46,403 nucleotides of DNA from Boseongicola sp. SB0665_bin_10. GTDB taxonomy: Bacteria; Pseudomonadota; Alphaproteobacteria; Rhodobacterales; Rhodobacteraceae. The stretch lies in NCBI GenBank assembly GCA_009838075.1, contig VXSG01000062.1:25732-72134 (forward strand), written 5' to 3'. Positions 7,324-16,100 of this stretch are shown here, piece by piece. Under the pieces are notes generated by a model. The model had not been told where the DNA came from, searched no databases, and saw only the letters and a list, made by a program, of their open reading frames with translations. Within the stretch, counting starts at the first letter, position 1. Each line of letters begins with the position of its first letter. Both the position numbers and the translations under genes were made by a program.

Positions 7324-9696
7324 ATGCCGACGCCGGACCAGATCCGCATCGAGGAAGATCGCGCACGGCCGCGTGTCATGGAACTCTGGTGGGCACTCCG
7401 GCCGCTGACATCGGTAATCCGTTTCATGAACACCGGCGCCCATCCGGATGACGAAACGTCGGCAATGCTTGCTGCGCTTGGTGTCCGGGACGGGTTCAAC
7501 CTGTCCTTTGCCTGCGCGACCCGGGGCGAGGGCGGCCAGAACGACATCGGGAGCGAGTTCTCCGGGGACCTTGGCGCGCTGAGGACGGCGGAAATGGAAA
7601 GAGCCTGCGAAGTCCTCGGCATGAGGATGTACTGGCTGTCTGAATGCCCGGAAGACCCGATCGTCGATTTCGGATTCTCGAAGAGCGGAACCGAGACGCT
7701 TGCACGGTGGGGTCCCGAACGCACGCTTGCGCGGTTCGTCGAGATCGTCAGGACCGAACGCCCAGACGTCATCTGCCCGACCTTCCTCGACGTTCCCGGC
7801 CAGCATGGGCACCACAGGGCGATGACGGAATCCGCGCGGCTGGTCATGGCCGCCGCGGCCAACCCGAACTTTCCCAGCAACCTTGTGCCGTGGCAGGTCA
7901 GGAAGCTCTACCTGCCCGCATGGTCCGGTGCGGGCCGTTCGTATGACGACGACGTCGGACCGCCGCCGGCAACGGTCGTAGTTCCCGGCGGGGGCGTCGA
8001 TCCGGTCAGCGGCTGGAGCTGGGAACGGATTGGCCAGCAGTCGCGGTCATTCCACCGGTCCCAGGGCATGGGCCGGTGGATCGCTGCAGACGAGGAACGT
8101 GACTGGCCGCTTCACCTGGCCGAGAGTCATGTCACGGGCCCGGACATGACACCGGCATCTGGCCTTCAGGCGACGGTCGGCGACCTCGCGCAAATTGACG
8201 GCGCGGACCCGATCGCGGATCCCCTGCGATCGGCGGGACGGGCACTCGACGAAGCCGTGTCCGCCTTTCCCGACTTTGATGCCGTGGCTCTGGCCGCCGC
8301 GCGGGCACTCGAGTGCATCCGCGCCGCCCGGGATTCCTGTCCCGCAGACCTGCGTGACGAGATCCTGCACCGCCTGTCTGCCAAGGAGACTCAGCTCGGA
8401 CATGTCAGGCGGATCGCGCTTGGCGTCGAAGCACGTGCGCACCTCGGGGAAAGATGGCTGCATCCGGGAGACCGGACCACGATTTCGCTCGAGCAACGGA
8501 CGGGAACGGCGAGCAGCGTTCACGCCGTGATCGAACCCTCTCCGGGCTGCAAGGTCGCGGACGGGGCCTTTCGCGTCGGTTCAAAGGCGGCTTCGACCGA
8601 TCCCTACCGGGACCGTTTCGATCCAGGCAAGGCGGCCGCACCGATGCTATCACTGGACATCGAGTCCCATGGCATACGGTCGAACTGCCGCCTTCCCCTC
8701 GACGACCCGCCGGTCATCCTGCCGGAACGCACGGCCCGGCTCGGGCCGGCTTCGGCGGTCGTGAACCTTGCCACGAACTCGAGGCGGTTCGAGGTGGCTG
8801 TCACGGACGTGCACCCGGAATCCGCAGAAACGGAATTCGACCTGCCCCCGGGCTGGAATCTCGCAAGGGCGAACGGCGGATTCGCGTTCACGGTCCCGGA
8901 AAACGCCGACGAGGGCCTTCATTCCATCCCGCTGCGCCTGGATGGCAGACCCGCCACCACCGTCCGGCGGATATCGTATCGCCATATCGCCGCAACAGCA
9001 TTCTGTCGCAGGGCAGGAGTGCGGGTCCGCGTTCTCTCGGCTCATGTCCCGGAAGTCCGTGTCGGCTACATCGGCTCCGGAAACGACAGAATCGACCATT
9101 GGCTCGCCGCGCTCGGAGCGGACGTCACGGCCGTGCCCGATGACGAATTGCGAAATGCGGCGGCGTTCCGGCCGTACGACACGATCGTTGTGGGGATATT
9201 CGCGATGAAGATGCGCCCGGGCCTCGCCCAGGCCTTGCCGGCCCTGCATCGCTGGACCCGGGACGGCGGGACGCTCGTGACTCTCTACCATCGGCCGTGG
9301 GACAACTGGAATCCCGACACCGCTCCGCCGAAGCGGCTGGAAATCGGCCAGCCTTCGCTTCGCTGGCGCGTGACCGACGAGACGTCGGACGTCGCCCATC
9401 TCGAGCCGACCCATCCGGTCTTGCTGCATCCCAACCGGATCGGGCCGGATGACTGGGCGGGCTGGCACAAGGAAAGGGGCCTTTATTTCGCGAAGTCCTG
9501 GGACCGGGCCTATCGTCCCTTGATCGAGATGGCGGATCCGGGCGAACGGCCGCACCGCGGTGCGTTGCTGGCGGCGGATATTGGCCGGGGGCGGCACGTC
9601 CACACGTCTCTGGCCCTGCATCACCAAATGGAAGAGCTCGTGCCCGGCGCGTTCCGGCTCATGGCGAACATGATCCGGCGAAGACGGCACGAATGA
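7324..9696 (+). CDS. Large multidomain PIG-L deacetylase-family protein
   Basis: From the ATG at 7324 the protein is 790 residues; an in-frame start at 7273 would add 17. The N-terminal 200-odd residues form a PIG-L/LmbE domain with the zinc motif AHPDDE at 39-44 and a second zinc-binding element HGHHRAM near residue 160. PIG-L enzymes remove acetyl groups from N-acetylglucosamine-type amino sugars and conjugates. The remaining roughly 550 residues are not catalytic PIG-L. They include a beta-rich middle part and a C-terminal stretch (GYIGSGNDRIDHWLAALGADVTAV onward) resembling a class-I-amidotransferase-like or ThuA-like fold, as seen in other long PIG-L proteins. The gene is divergent from the CUT1 operon, which suggests but does not prove that the transported compound carries an N-acyl group. 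Confidence 0.85.
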   Translation: MPTPDQIRIEEDRARPRVMELWWALRPLTSVIRFMNTGAHPDDETSAMLAALGVRDGFNLSFACATRGEGGQNDIGSEFSGDLGALRTAEMERACEVLGMRMYWLSECPEDPIVDFGFSKSGTETLARWGPERTLARFVEIVRTERPDVICPTFLDVPGQHGHHRAMTESARLVMAAAANPNFPSNLVPWQVRKLYLPAWSGAGRSYDDDVGPPPATVVVPGGGVDPVSGWSWERIGQQSRSFHRSQGMGRWIAADEERDWPLHLAESHVTGPDMTPASGLQATVGDLAQIDGADPIADPLRSAGRALDEAVSAFPDFDAVALAAARALECIRAARDSCPADLRDEILHRLSAKETQLGHVRRIALGVEARAHLGERWLHPGDRTTISLEQRTGTASSVHAVIEPSPGCKVADGAFRVGSKAASTDPYRDRFDPGKAAAPMLSLDIESHGIRSNCRLPLDDPPVILPERTARLGPASAVVNLATNSRRFEVAVTDVHPESAETEFDLPPGWNLARANGGFAFTVPENADEGLHSIPLRLDGRPATTVRRISYRHIAATAFCRRAGVRVRVLSAHVPEVRVGYIGSGNDRIDHWLAALGADVTAVPDDELRNAAAFRPYDTIVVGIFAMKMRPGLAQALPALHRWTRDGGTLVTLYHRPWDNWNPDTAPPKRLEIGQPSLRWRVTDETSDVAHLEPTHPVLLHPNRIGPDDWAGWHKERGLYFAKSWDRAYRPLIEMADPGERPHRGALLAADIGRGRHVHTSLALHHQMEELVPGAFRLMANMIRRRRHE

Positions 9697-9710
9697 ACGT
9701 GACCGGCACT

Positions 9711-9734
9711 TCCGGCCATATGGATTTGGCCGGA
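9711..9734 (+). terminator. Stem-loop after the PIG-L gene
   Basis: TCCGGCCA at 9711-9718 pairs perfectly with TGGCCGGA at 9727-9734 around an 8-base loop, 14 bases after the stop codon. No T-run follows, so it may be a weak or factor-assisted terminator. Confidence 0.45.
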
Positions 9735-9861
9735 CGCAAGCCGATCGGTGAACATGTCGGCGCAAAGGCGGAGCACGTCGTCCAGCCACACCGGTGAGGA
9801 CGCTGTCACGTGCCGGACACCGGGCAAGACAAGAAGGCGGACGCAAGATCAATCGTGTGAC

Positions 9862-10536
9862 CTGCTGATGCATCGGCCTCCAGTGCCGGGCGGCGCGAAA
9901 CCGCTTGTTGACGGGTCGGCGGAGAAACCTGTCCTCCATGAACCGGAGCCGGGCCTTGCATCGGTCCGCTGCCGGCTCGGCACGCAACGGTTCATCTTCG
10001 TCCTCAAGCACGGACAGATCTCGCTTGATCACGATCCGTTCGACCAACCCGGCAACGCGGTCCAGGTCCATCAAGGCGCCAAGGCTCATGGCCTCCTCCC
10101 GTCGCGCGTGGCAACCGTCGGGACCACCACAGTCCTCCGGGGGACAGGCGCCCGAGCCGCCGATGCACACCGGATGCCGCCTGGCCGACGCGGCGGACAT
10201 GCGATCCTCAACCCTCAGCTCGTGCTCCCACCAGCACCCCATGTGGTAGACGCAACGAAACTTCGCGTTCCTGCGAGACCGGAAATCCGAAAGGGGAACG
10301 TCCACTGGCTGGCCGTGCAGACATGGACCGGCGTAGGCGACGCCCCGGACGCTGAACTGAAAGAGATGGATAGCTTCCCATCCCGTCGCCACCTGGAGCA
10401 CGCCGTGAAGTTCGTGCAGCGACATGGCGTCCGGCACAAGAACGCGCCGCCAGATCATGGGGCTGATCCCAAGCAGCCTGACCTTCAGCTGCAGAAGAAC
10501 CGATCCCGTCTCGGGCGCCGTCCGGGCATCCGTCAT
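9862..10536 (-). pseudogene. pRiA4b ORF-3-like protein lacking its own stop codon
   Basis: The first 225 residues from the ATG at 10536 match the plasmid pRiA4b ORF-3 family (LLGISPMIWRRVLVP, LHGVLQVATGWEAIHLFQF, CIGGSGACPPEDCGGPDG, ending near WRPMHQQ, which is where family members normally stop). Here no stop follows: the frame runs on to 8650, about 1 kb antisense into the PIG-L gene. In the frame shifted by one base a TGA occurs within five codons of MHQQ, so a single-base change could explain the lost stop. No good ribosome-binding site precedes the ATG. The family is a passenger of some insertion elements and plasmids and its role is unknown. I treat it as a decaying mobile-element passenger; it could still be expressed as a tail-extended protein. 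Confidence 0.65.
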
Positions 10537-10606
10537 GAAACAAGGTTACAGGAGGCGCTCCACAATGCCTGCAGCAGATTGACCCCCGAGATTTTGGTGG
10601 TTCCCA

Positions 10607-11362
10607 TCAACGGATCGAATAGCCGCCCTCCACCGGCAGGTCGATGCCGGTGACGAAACTCGCGCGGTCGCTTGCCAGGAACACCGCGGCGTCGGCGATC
10701 TCCTCGACCCGCCCGAGTCGCCCGACGGGATGCATCACCCGACCCCAGACGCGCTCGGCCTCCTCCATGTCGCCGCCATAGAGATCGGCCATGCCTTGGG
10801 TGGCGATGCCGCCAGGCTGGATGGTGTTGGAACGGATGCCCTTGTCGGCGTAGTCGAGCGCTATGCCCTTCGACAGCATGGTGATCGCACCTTTCGAGGC
10901 GCAATAGGCGGTCTGGCCGCAATTGGCGACCCGCGCCATGATAGAGGAGATGTGCACGATCGACCCGCCGCCGGCGGTGATCATCCGCGGAATGCAGTGT
11001 TTGGCCATGTTGAAATGGCCGCCGATATTGACCTGCATGGTCCGCTCCCACACCTCATCGGCCAGTTCGGCCACCGGCACGCGGGCGGCGAAATAGGCTG
11101 CCGAGCAGACCAGGATGCAGGGCGGGCCGAGCCGGTCGTCCACCTGCGCCACTGCATCGGCGCAGGCCGCCGGATCGGCGACATCGAGGGTGACCGTGAT
11201 CCCGCCGACTTCCGCGGCCACTGCCGCCGCCGCATCGCCGTCGAGATCGAGAACCGCCACCCGCGCGCCCTCCCGAACGAACGATTCGCAGATCGCCTTG
11301 CCAATGCCGCTGCCACCGCCGGTGACTATGGCCACCCGGCCGTCCAGAAGCTTTTTTTCCAT
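10607..11362 (-). CDS. Short-chain dehydrogenase/reductase (SDR)
   Basis: A cytoplasmic NAD(P)-dependent oxidoreductase of 251 residues. It has the cofactor motif TGGGSGIG near the N-terminus, Asp at the end of beta-2 (VLDLDGD, suggesting NAD preference) and the catalytic triad Ser (HISSI), Tyr and Lys (YCASK). The C-terminal PVEGGYSIR is typical of the classical family. The ATG at 11362 has GGGAG 8 bases upstream and is preferred to the TTG two codons earlier. It is the downstream partner of the dioxygenase gene, 33 bp away on the same strand, so the two probably act sequentially on one substrate. Substrate is unknown. Confidence 0.93.
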   Translation of the reverse strand: MEKKLLDGRVAIVTGGGSGIGKAICESFVREGARVAVLDLDGDAAAAVAAEVGGITVTLDVADPAACADAVAQVDDRLGPPCILVCSAAYFAARVPVAELADEVWERTMQVNIGGHFNMAKHCIPRMITAGGGSIVHISSIMARVANCGQTAYCASKGAITMLSKGIALDYADKGIRSNTIQPGGIATQGMADLYGGDMEEAERVWGRVMHPVGRLGRVEEIADAAVFLASDRASFVTGIDLPVEGGYSIR

Positions 11363-11395
11363 CCTCAATTCTCCCTTTGCTGTCGAGTCGCGGCG

Positions 11396-12418
11396 TCAGG
11401 ATTCGGTAACAGCACTCGTTTCGCCCGGATCGGCATTGCGGGCCTGGCGTGTGAACTGGGTGTAGAGATGCTCGCCGGCCAGGACGGGCGGGAATTTAGG
11501 CGGGTTCTTCGGAGATTGGCAGCTTGGCAGGCATTCGACCAGCGTGTCGTAATTGGTCTCGTGGAAGAATCCGATCGAAATCCTCTCGCTGCCGAGACGC
11601 GCGTCGGGCGGCGGGTTGACCACGCGGTGCAGGGTCGAGACCCATCGGTCATTCGTCCAGCGCGCCATCAGGTCGCCGATGTTGACAATGAAGGTGCCCG
11701 GCGGGGCCTTTACCGGCGCCCAGTCACCGGCCTTGGTCATCACCTGTAGCCCGCCGGGCGCGGCATCCGGACGGAGGATGGTCAGGGTGGAGAAATCGGT
11801 ATGGGCACCGGCGCGCAGCTGACCGGGTTCCGGCGGCACGGCCTGGTCGGGGTAGTACATCGCGCCCAGTATGGCGATGTGCCGGTCGATCTTGTCGTCA
11901 AAGAAACCTTCGGGCAGGTCCAGCGCGAGCGCGAACAGCCGCATCATGTCGGCGGCCAGCCCCGTCATTACGCGATAGTAGCGGGTCCAGACCGTGCCGA
12001 ATTCGGACGGCCTTGCGGGCCAGCGGTTTGGGGCGAAATGGGCGCGCGCCAGGGTCGAGGTGTAATAGGGCTCACCTGACGGCACGTCGACCGGTCCGGC
12101 CGAGAAGGATTCCTTCAGATCCGGCGGCGTGGCGTCGCCCAGCGTGTCGGCCAGCGCCGCGGCACCATAGCCGATATAGCCGCGCACCACGTCCGGCGCC
12201 GGCTGCGCGACTGCGGCTTTCACGGCTGCATCGAGGCGGAAGAAGGCTTTCGAGACGTCGTAGATCTCTGAAAACCTCGCCTCAGGGATGCCGTGGCCGT
12301 CGAGGATGAAGAACCCGATATCGCGGCAGACCCTGTCCACTTCACGGGCGACGTCGTGCCTGTCGTCGGGATTGCCGTGCAGGAAAGGGGCGATGTCGAT
12401 GAGCGGAACGGTGGACAT
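11396..12418 (-). CDS. Isopenicillin-N-synthase-type Fe(II)/2OG dioxygenase (copy 1)
   Basis: The 340-residue protein has an N-terminal DIOX_N-like half (PLIDIAPFL, DRVCRDIGFFILDGHGIP) and a C-terminal 2OG-FeII domain. The iron ligands are visible as HTD (AGAHTDFSTLTIL) and the distal His in WVSTLHRVVNPP; the 2-oxoglutarate/substrate RxS motif is ERISIGFF. Such enzymes hydroxylate, demethylate or cyclise small molecules in the cytoplasm. A close paralogue lies at 19575-20564 on the same strand. The gene diverges from the DddP-like gene and is followed by an SDR. The catalysed reaction cannot be predicted. Confidence 0.92.
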   Translation of the reverse strand: MSTVPLIDIAPFLHGNPDDRHDVAREVDRVCRDIGFFILDGHGIPEARFSEIYDVSKAFFRLDAAVKAAVAQPAPDVVRGYIGYGAAALADTLGDATPPDLKESFSAGPVDVPSGEPYYTSTLARAHFAPNRWPARPSEFGTVWTRYYRVMTGLAADMMRLFALALDLPEGFFDDKIDRHIAILGAMYYPDQAVPPEPGQLRAGAHTDFSTLTILRPDAAPGGLQVMTKAGDWAPVKAPPGTFIVNIGDLMARWTNDRWVSTLHRVVNPPPDARLGSERISIGFFHETNYDTLVECLPSCQSPKNPPKFPPVLAGEHLYTQFTRQARNADPGETSAVTES

Positions 12419-12481
12419 GGGGCTGGTCCGGTCGTGGGAATACCTGATGCAGGGTGGCAGCTCACGTGCCCGGGCGCGAAC

Positions 12482-12493
12482 CCGAAAGCGACA
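12482..12493 (-). promoter_or_regulatory. Putative regulator site, TGTCGCTTTCGG
   Basis: In the divergent gap between dioxygenase copy 1 (start 12418) and the DddP-like gene (start 12580), the minus strand reads TGTCGCTTTCGG. That differs by one base from the TGTCGCATTCGG element found upstream of two other genes of this block. It is 63 bp before the dioxygenase start and 86 bp before the M24 start. No known consensus is claimed. Confidence 0.4.
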
Positions 12494-12579
12494 ATGGCGC
12501 GCAACGCGTGGTCGAATCCGTGCTCGGTTTTCCGAACATCGGCGCTAGACTGGGGCCGACCCCGGAAAGGACGGTCGCG

Positions 12580-13791
12580 ATGGACGAAGCGGCAGGTTTG
12601 AAAGCGAGGACCGAGGCCCCGGACCTGGCGGCGATGCGCCGCTACCGGCTCGGTCGGCTCCTGCGCGAGATCGAAGCGCGCGACGTCGCGGGCGTGCTGT
12701 TGTTCGATCCGGTCAACATCCGCTACGCCACCGATTGCAGCAACATGCAGGTCTGGACTCTCAACAACCCTGCCCGCTACGCGCTGGTTCTGGCTGGCGG
12801 CCGGGTGATCCTGTGGGAATTTCACGGCGCGGAACACCTGTCGGACGACCTGCCCTTGATTGCCGAGACCCGGGTCGGGACTCCCTGGTTCCATTTCGCC
12901 GCCGGCGATGACGGCCTTCGCAAGGCGCGGGAGTTCGCCGGAGAGATCGCCACCGAGATTCGTGCCCATGCCGATGGCAACCTGCGTCTGGCCGTCGACC
13001 GCATTGACACGGTCGGCAGCTTCGCGCTCCTGGCCGAGGGACTTGCGCTGGAGGACGGGATGGCCCTGGCCGAGGACGCGCGGCTCGTGAAATCCACCGA
13101 CGAGATCGCCGCCATGCGCCGGGCGGTCGCCGCCTGCGAAGAAGGCGTGGCAAGGATGCGTGCCGCGCTCTGGCCCGGGATCACCGAGAATGCGCTCTGG
13201 TCGCTTCTGCACCAGGCCAATATCGAGCTTGGCGGGGAGTGGGTCATGACGAGGCTTCTGTCCTCAGGCCCGCGCACCAATCCCTGGTATCAGGAATGTG
13301 GGTTCAAGATGCTGGAGAAGGGTGAGATCGTCAGTTTCGACACCGATCTGGTGGGGCCCTATGGCTATGTCTGCGACATCTCGCGGGCCTGGATCTGCGG
13401 CGATGTGCGGCCTACCGGGCGTCAGCGGGAGCTTCTTGAGGTGTCCCGCGACCAGATCGAGCACAACCGCACACTCCTGCACGCCGGCACCTCCACCACC
13501 GAGATTTCCCATGCCGCGTTCCGGATGCCGGCAAAATTCGAGGATCAGCAATATCTTGGCCTGATCCACGGCGTCGGCTTGGGTGACGAGCACCCAGTGG
13601 CGGTGCCGGCGAAATTCGTGCATCGCGGGGTGAAAGAGACGGTGCTGGAGCCTGGCATGACCGTCAGCATAGAGAGCTATGTCGGCGAGGTCGGGGGCGC
13701 CGAGGGTGTGAAGCTGGAGGAACAGGTGCTGATCACCAAGACAGGGTCGGAGCCGCTGTCGACCTACCCCATCGACGAGACTTGGGGCTGA
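12580..13791 (+). CDS. DddP-like M24 (peptidase-fold) metalloenzyme
   Basis: From the ATG at 12580 (GGAAAGGA upstream) the protein is 403 residues; an in-frame GTG at 12454 would give 445, close to the usual DddP length. It has the creatinase/prolidase fold. Metal ligands are Asp254, Asp256, Asp266, His330, Glu365 and Glu380, with an extra Asp336 in HGVGLGDE. The spacings (2, 10, 64, 35, 15, and +6 for the extra Asp) equal those I recall for DddP (Asp295/297/307, His371, Glu406/421, proposed base Asp377). DddP is an M24-fold DMSP lyase rather than a peptidase. DddP-like phrases include NIRYATD-SNMQ, GGEW--TR-L-SGPRTNPW-QECG and FDTDL-GPYG. Many homologues in non-marine bacteria are unproven, so an Xaa-Pro-type or other onium-compound enzyme remains possible. 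Confidence 0.85.
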   Translation: MDEAAGLKARTEAPDLAAMRRYRLGRLLREIEARDVAGVLLFDPVNIRYATDCSNMQVWTLNNPARYALVLAGGRVILWEFHGAEHLSDDLPLIAETRVGTPWFHFAAGDDGLRKAREFAGEIATEIRAHADGNLRLAVDRIDTVGSFALLAEGLALEDGMALAEDARLVKSTDEIAAMRRAVAACEEGVARMRAALWPGITENALWSLLHQANIELGGEWVMTRLLSSGPRTNPWYQECGFKMLEKGEIVSFDTDLVGPYGYVCDISRAWICGDVRPTGRQRELLEVSRDQIEHNRTLLHAGTSTTEISHAAFRMPAKFEDQQYLGLIHGVGLGDEHPVAVPAKFVHRGVKETVLEPGMTVSIESYVGEVGGAEGVKLEEQVLITKTGSEPLSTYPIDETWG

Positions 13792-14187
13792 GCGGCGATG
13801 CACGCGATGATCACGGACGGCACCGGCATCCTCCTGGCCCTTGTGGCGCCGACTTGGTTGACCCACGACCAGAGTCGCCCGGGTGACATTTTTGGACCGC
13901 GCTGCGCCCAACGACGCGATGCACGGCTTCCTGCAGTGGCGGCGCGGCTGTGGCACGACCCGGGCGATGCCGCGGCCCTGGCTACTTGTCGCATGACTCG
14001 GGCGGCGGACTCGTTCTGGCCATTGATCCCGGCGGTGAAGATCTGCGTGGCCAGGATACACAATGACCCGGACCATGCTGCAGTCCTGCCGTCGCTGGCA
14101 CCGCATTCGGCTGAGGCCACGGCTGCGCTCGACTCGCTCGATCTGGAAGTGCCCTCGCGGATGCAAGCCGGATATCGATGCCAGAAG
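13792..14187. other. Gap with no recognised gene
   Basis: This roughly 400-bp stretch lies between the stops of the convergent DddP-like and binding-protein genes. Open frames exist on both strands (for example a plus-strand frame from 13798 into the next gene), but I recognise no family in any frame and see no convincing ribosome-binding site. It may be decayed coding sequence. Confidence 0.5.
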
Positions 14188-14215
14188 TCGGGGCCGACGC
14201 CTCGGCCGGCCCCGA
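14188..14215 (-). terminator. Stem-loop after the peptide-type binding-protein gene
   Basis: TCGGGGCC at 14188-14195 pairs with GGCCCCGA at 14208-14215. An alternative internal 6-bp stem is GGCCGA/TCGGCC at 14192-14207. It begins 6 bases after the stop at 14222 on the minus strand. No T-run follows. Confidence 0.45.
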
Positions 14216-14221
14216 ACTGGT

Positions 14222-15880
14222 TCAGGCTTCCATGGCCATTTCCTCGAAGAAGATGAACTTCGTCGGGTGCATGGTGAAGTTCACCACGCGGCGGTTGAAG
14301 GCGGTGGCCACCTGCACGAAATGAGGCTGCACGATCGGCCCTTCTTCGCGCATGATGGTCATCAATTCGCCCATGACTCGCCGCCGCTCGTCCGGGTCGA
14401 CGGTGCCACCGATCTCAACCAGCAATTCGTCGAAACGCTCATGCGAGAAACTGCTTTCGTTCCAGGGTGCGCCGGTGCGATATGCAAGTCCAAGCACCAT
14501 CGGTCCGAGCGGCCTGTGGCCCCAAGCGGTCAGGCTGAACGGATATTCCGTCCAGCGATCCCAGAATGAAGAGGCCGGAAGGGTCTGAAGCGTCACTCGG
14601 ATGCCCGCCCGTGCCCAGTCCTGCACCATGACTTGGGCCACGTCGAGTTCCCAGTTGGGCTGCGTCTTGACCACCATTTCCAGGTCGATGCCGTCAGGAT
14701 AGCCGGCCTCAGCTAGGATCTCGGCGGCCCGTTCGGGGTTGAACTCGAACGGCCCGAGATCCGCCCATTCCGGGTGGATCGGCGAGACGTGGGTGTGATC
14801 ACCCGGTCCGGCATTGCCGCGCAGCGCGCGCTCGATCACCGCCTGGCTGTCGGTGGCGTGGCGCATGGCGAGCAGAATCCGCGGATCGTTGAACGGCTCC
14901 TGATCGACCTTGCCGCGGGCCACTGCGGTCTGCGCGGTATTGGCGCGGTAGACCTCGATATGCTCGACCCCGGTGACCATGGGTGCCTGGGATTCCGACA
15001 GCTCGTAGATGCCGTCGACCTGGTCGGTCAGAAGGGCCGAGATCGCGGCGGCGGAATCCTCGCCCAGATCGGTGAACACGATCCGGTCGACATGGCCGCC
15101 GCCCGAAAAATGCTCGCCCGCTGCCCGTTCCAGCACCGCCCGTTCGCCGACGGCATGTTCGACCATCGTGTAGGCTCCGGTACCGTTGGAACCGACGCCG
15201 TAGCTGCCGTTCTCCTCGGGGTCGAGCATGCTCAACGGGTAGTGGAACAAGTGCTCGGGCACCGCGGTCTCGGCGACCTTGAGGTTCAGCCGGAGCGTCA
15301 GGTCGTCCACCACCTCGATGGCATTGGCATCCCACAGTACCGCCCGGGTGACCGCGTTGCCGTCATCGTCGGTTTCGCCGGTTTCCTCGTTGGTCAGCAT
15401 GTAGCCGGACATCAGACCGACCACGGAAGAGCCGGTTTCGGGCCGGAGCGTATGGTCGATGTTCCAGGCCGCGTCCTCGGCCGTGAACGGCCGGCCATTG
15501 TGCCAGGTCACCCCGGGGCGGACATGCAGCGTCCAGGTGCGTAGGTCCTCCGACGCCTCCCACCGGTCCAGAAGCCAGGGCCTGGTGAGGTTGTCCTGCG
15601 CAGTTCGCGTCAGGTAATCGCAGGCCGGACGGATCACTGCGGCGCCTTCGCCGAAGGAAATCGCGTGCGGGTTTGAGATGTCCAGCACCCGCATTCCCAT
15701 TCTCAGAGTTCCGCCGCGCGGCAGACTGGTATCGGCACGTGCTGGCATCGGCAGCCCGGCCAGAGAATATGCGGCAGTCGCCGAAAGGCCCAGAAGCGTC
15801 GACTGGCGCAGGAAGTCACGGCGGGACAGTCGCCCTTCGCGCATCCATTCCGTCAGTCTGGTCAGTGTTGGGGTTTGCAT
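14222..15880 (-). CDS. Peptide/opine-type ABC solute-binding protein (SBP_bac_5), Tat-exported
   Basis: The 552-residue protein starts at an ATG (15880) with GGAG 9 bases upstream. The N-terminus carries a twin-arginine signal (SRRDFLRQS) followed by a hydrophobic stretch (LLGLSATAAYSLAGLP) and a probable cleavage site after ARA. The mature protein has the DppA/OppA pattern (GGTLRMGMRV, DNLTRPWLLDRWEASEDLRTWTLHVR, W-NGRPFTAEDAAWN). It captures a di/oligopeptide, opine or similar small ligand in the periplasm and delivers it to the permeases at 17745-19546. The methyltransferase gene sits between it and the permeases on the same strand, with a 220-bp gap (15881-16100) that may hold its own promoter. 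Ligand unknown. Confidence 0.92.
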   Translation of the reverse strand: MQTPTLTRLTEWMREGRLSRRDFLRQSTLLGLSATAAYSLAGLPMPARADTSLPRGGTLRMGMRVLDISNPHAISFGEGAAVIRPACDYLTRTAQDNLTRPWLLDRWEASEDLRTWTLHVRPGVTWHNGRPFTAEDAAWNIDHTLRPETGSSVVGLMSGYMLTNEETGETDDDGNAVTRAVLWDANAIEVVDDLTLRLNLKVAETAVPEHLFHYPLSMLDPEENGSYGVGSNGTGAYTMVEHAVGERAVLERAAGEHFSGGGHVDRIVFTDLGEDSAAAISALLTDQVDGIYELSESQAPMVTGVEHIEVYRANTAQTAVARGKVDQEPFNDPRILLAMRHATDSQAVIERALRGNAGPGDHTHVSPIHPEWADLGPFEFNPERAAEILAEAGYPDGIDLEMVVKTQPNWELDVAQVMVQDWARAGIRVTLQTLPASSFWDRWTEYPFSLTAWGHRPLGPMVLGLAYRTGAPWNESSFSHERFDELLVEIGGTVDPDERRRVMGELMTIMREEGPIVQPHFVQVATAFNRRVVNFTMHPTKFIFFEEMAMEA

Positions 15881-16100
15881 GTCAATTGTCTCCTTTTCAT
15901 GCTTGGTTGCCCCGCCGGTCGTTGCACGGCGCGGGTGCGGTCGAGGGCAGGCCGACGAGCCTGCCGGCATTCGCGCGACGCTCATCGCCCGCGCGGAAAG
16001 AAGAAGACCACGACATCGCTGATGGTACCCCATCGGGCGTGCTGCAATCAACCATTGCGATCTGTCGTCCTCCTTGTCCTCAACGAAAGCGCCGGGCGGG

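Noticed and set aside
13798-14256. 152-codon plus-strand frame after the DddP-like gene
   Set aside because: It has no recognisable domain and no ribosome-binding site, and it overlaps the end of the convergent binding-protein gene.
15881-16100. Small 52-codon frame with a GGAGG upstream in the gap before the binding-protein gene
   Set aside because: Spacing to its ATG is long, composition is random-like, and nothing familiar is encoded. The gap is more simply a leader/promoter.
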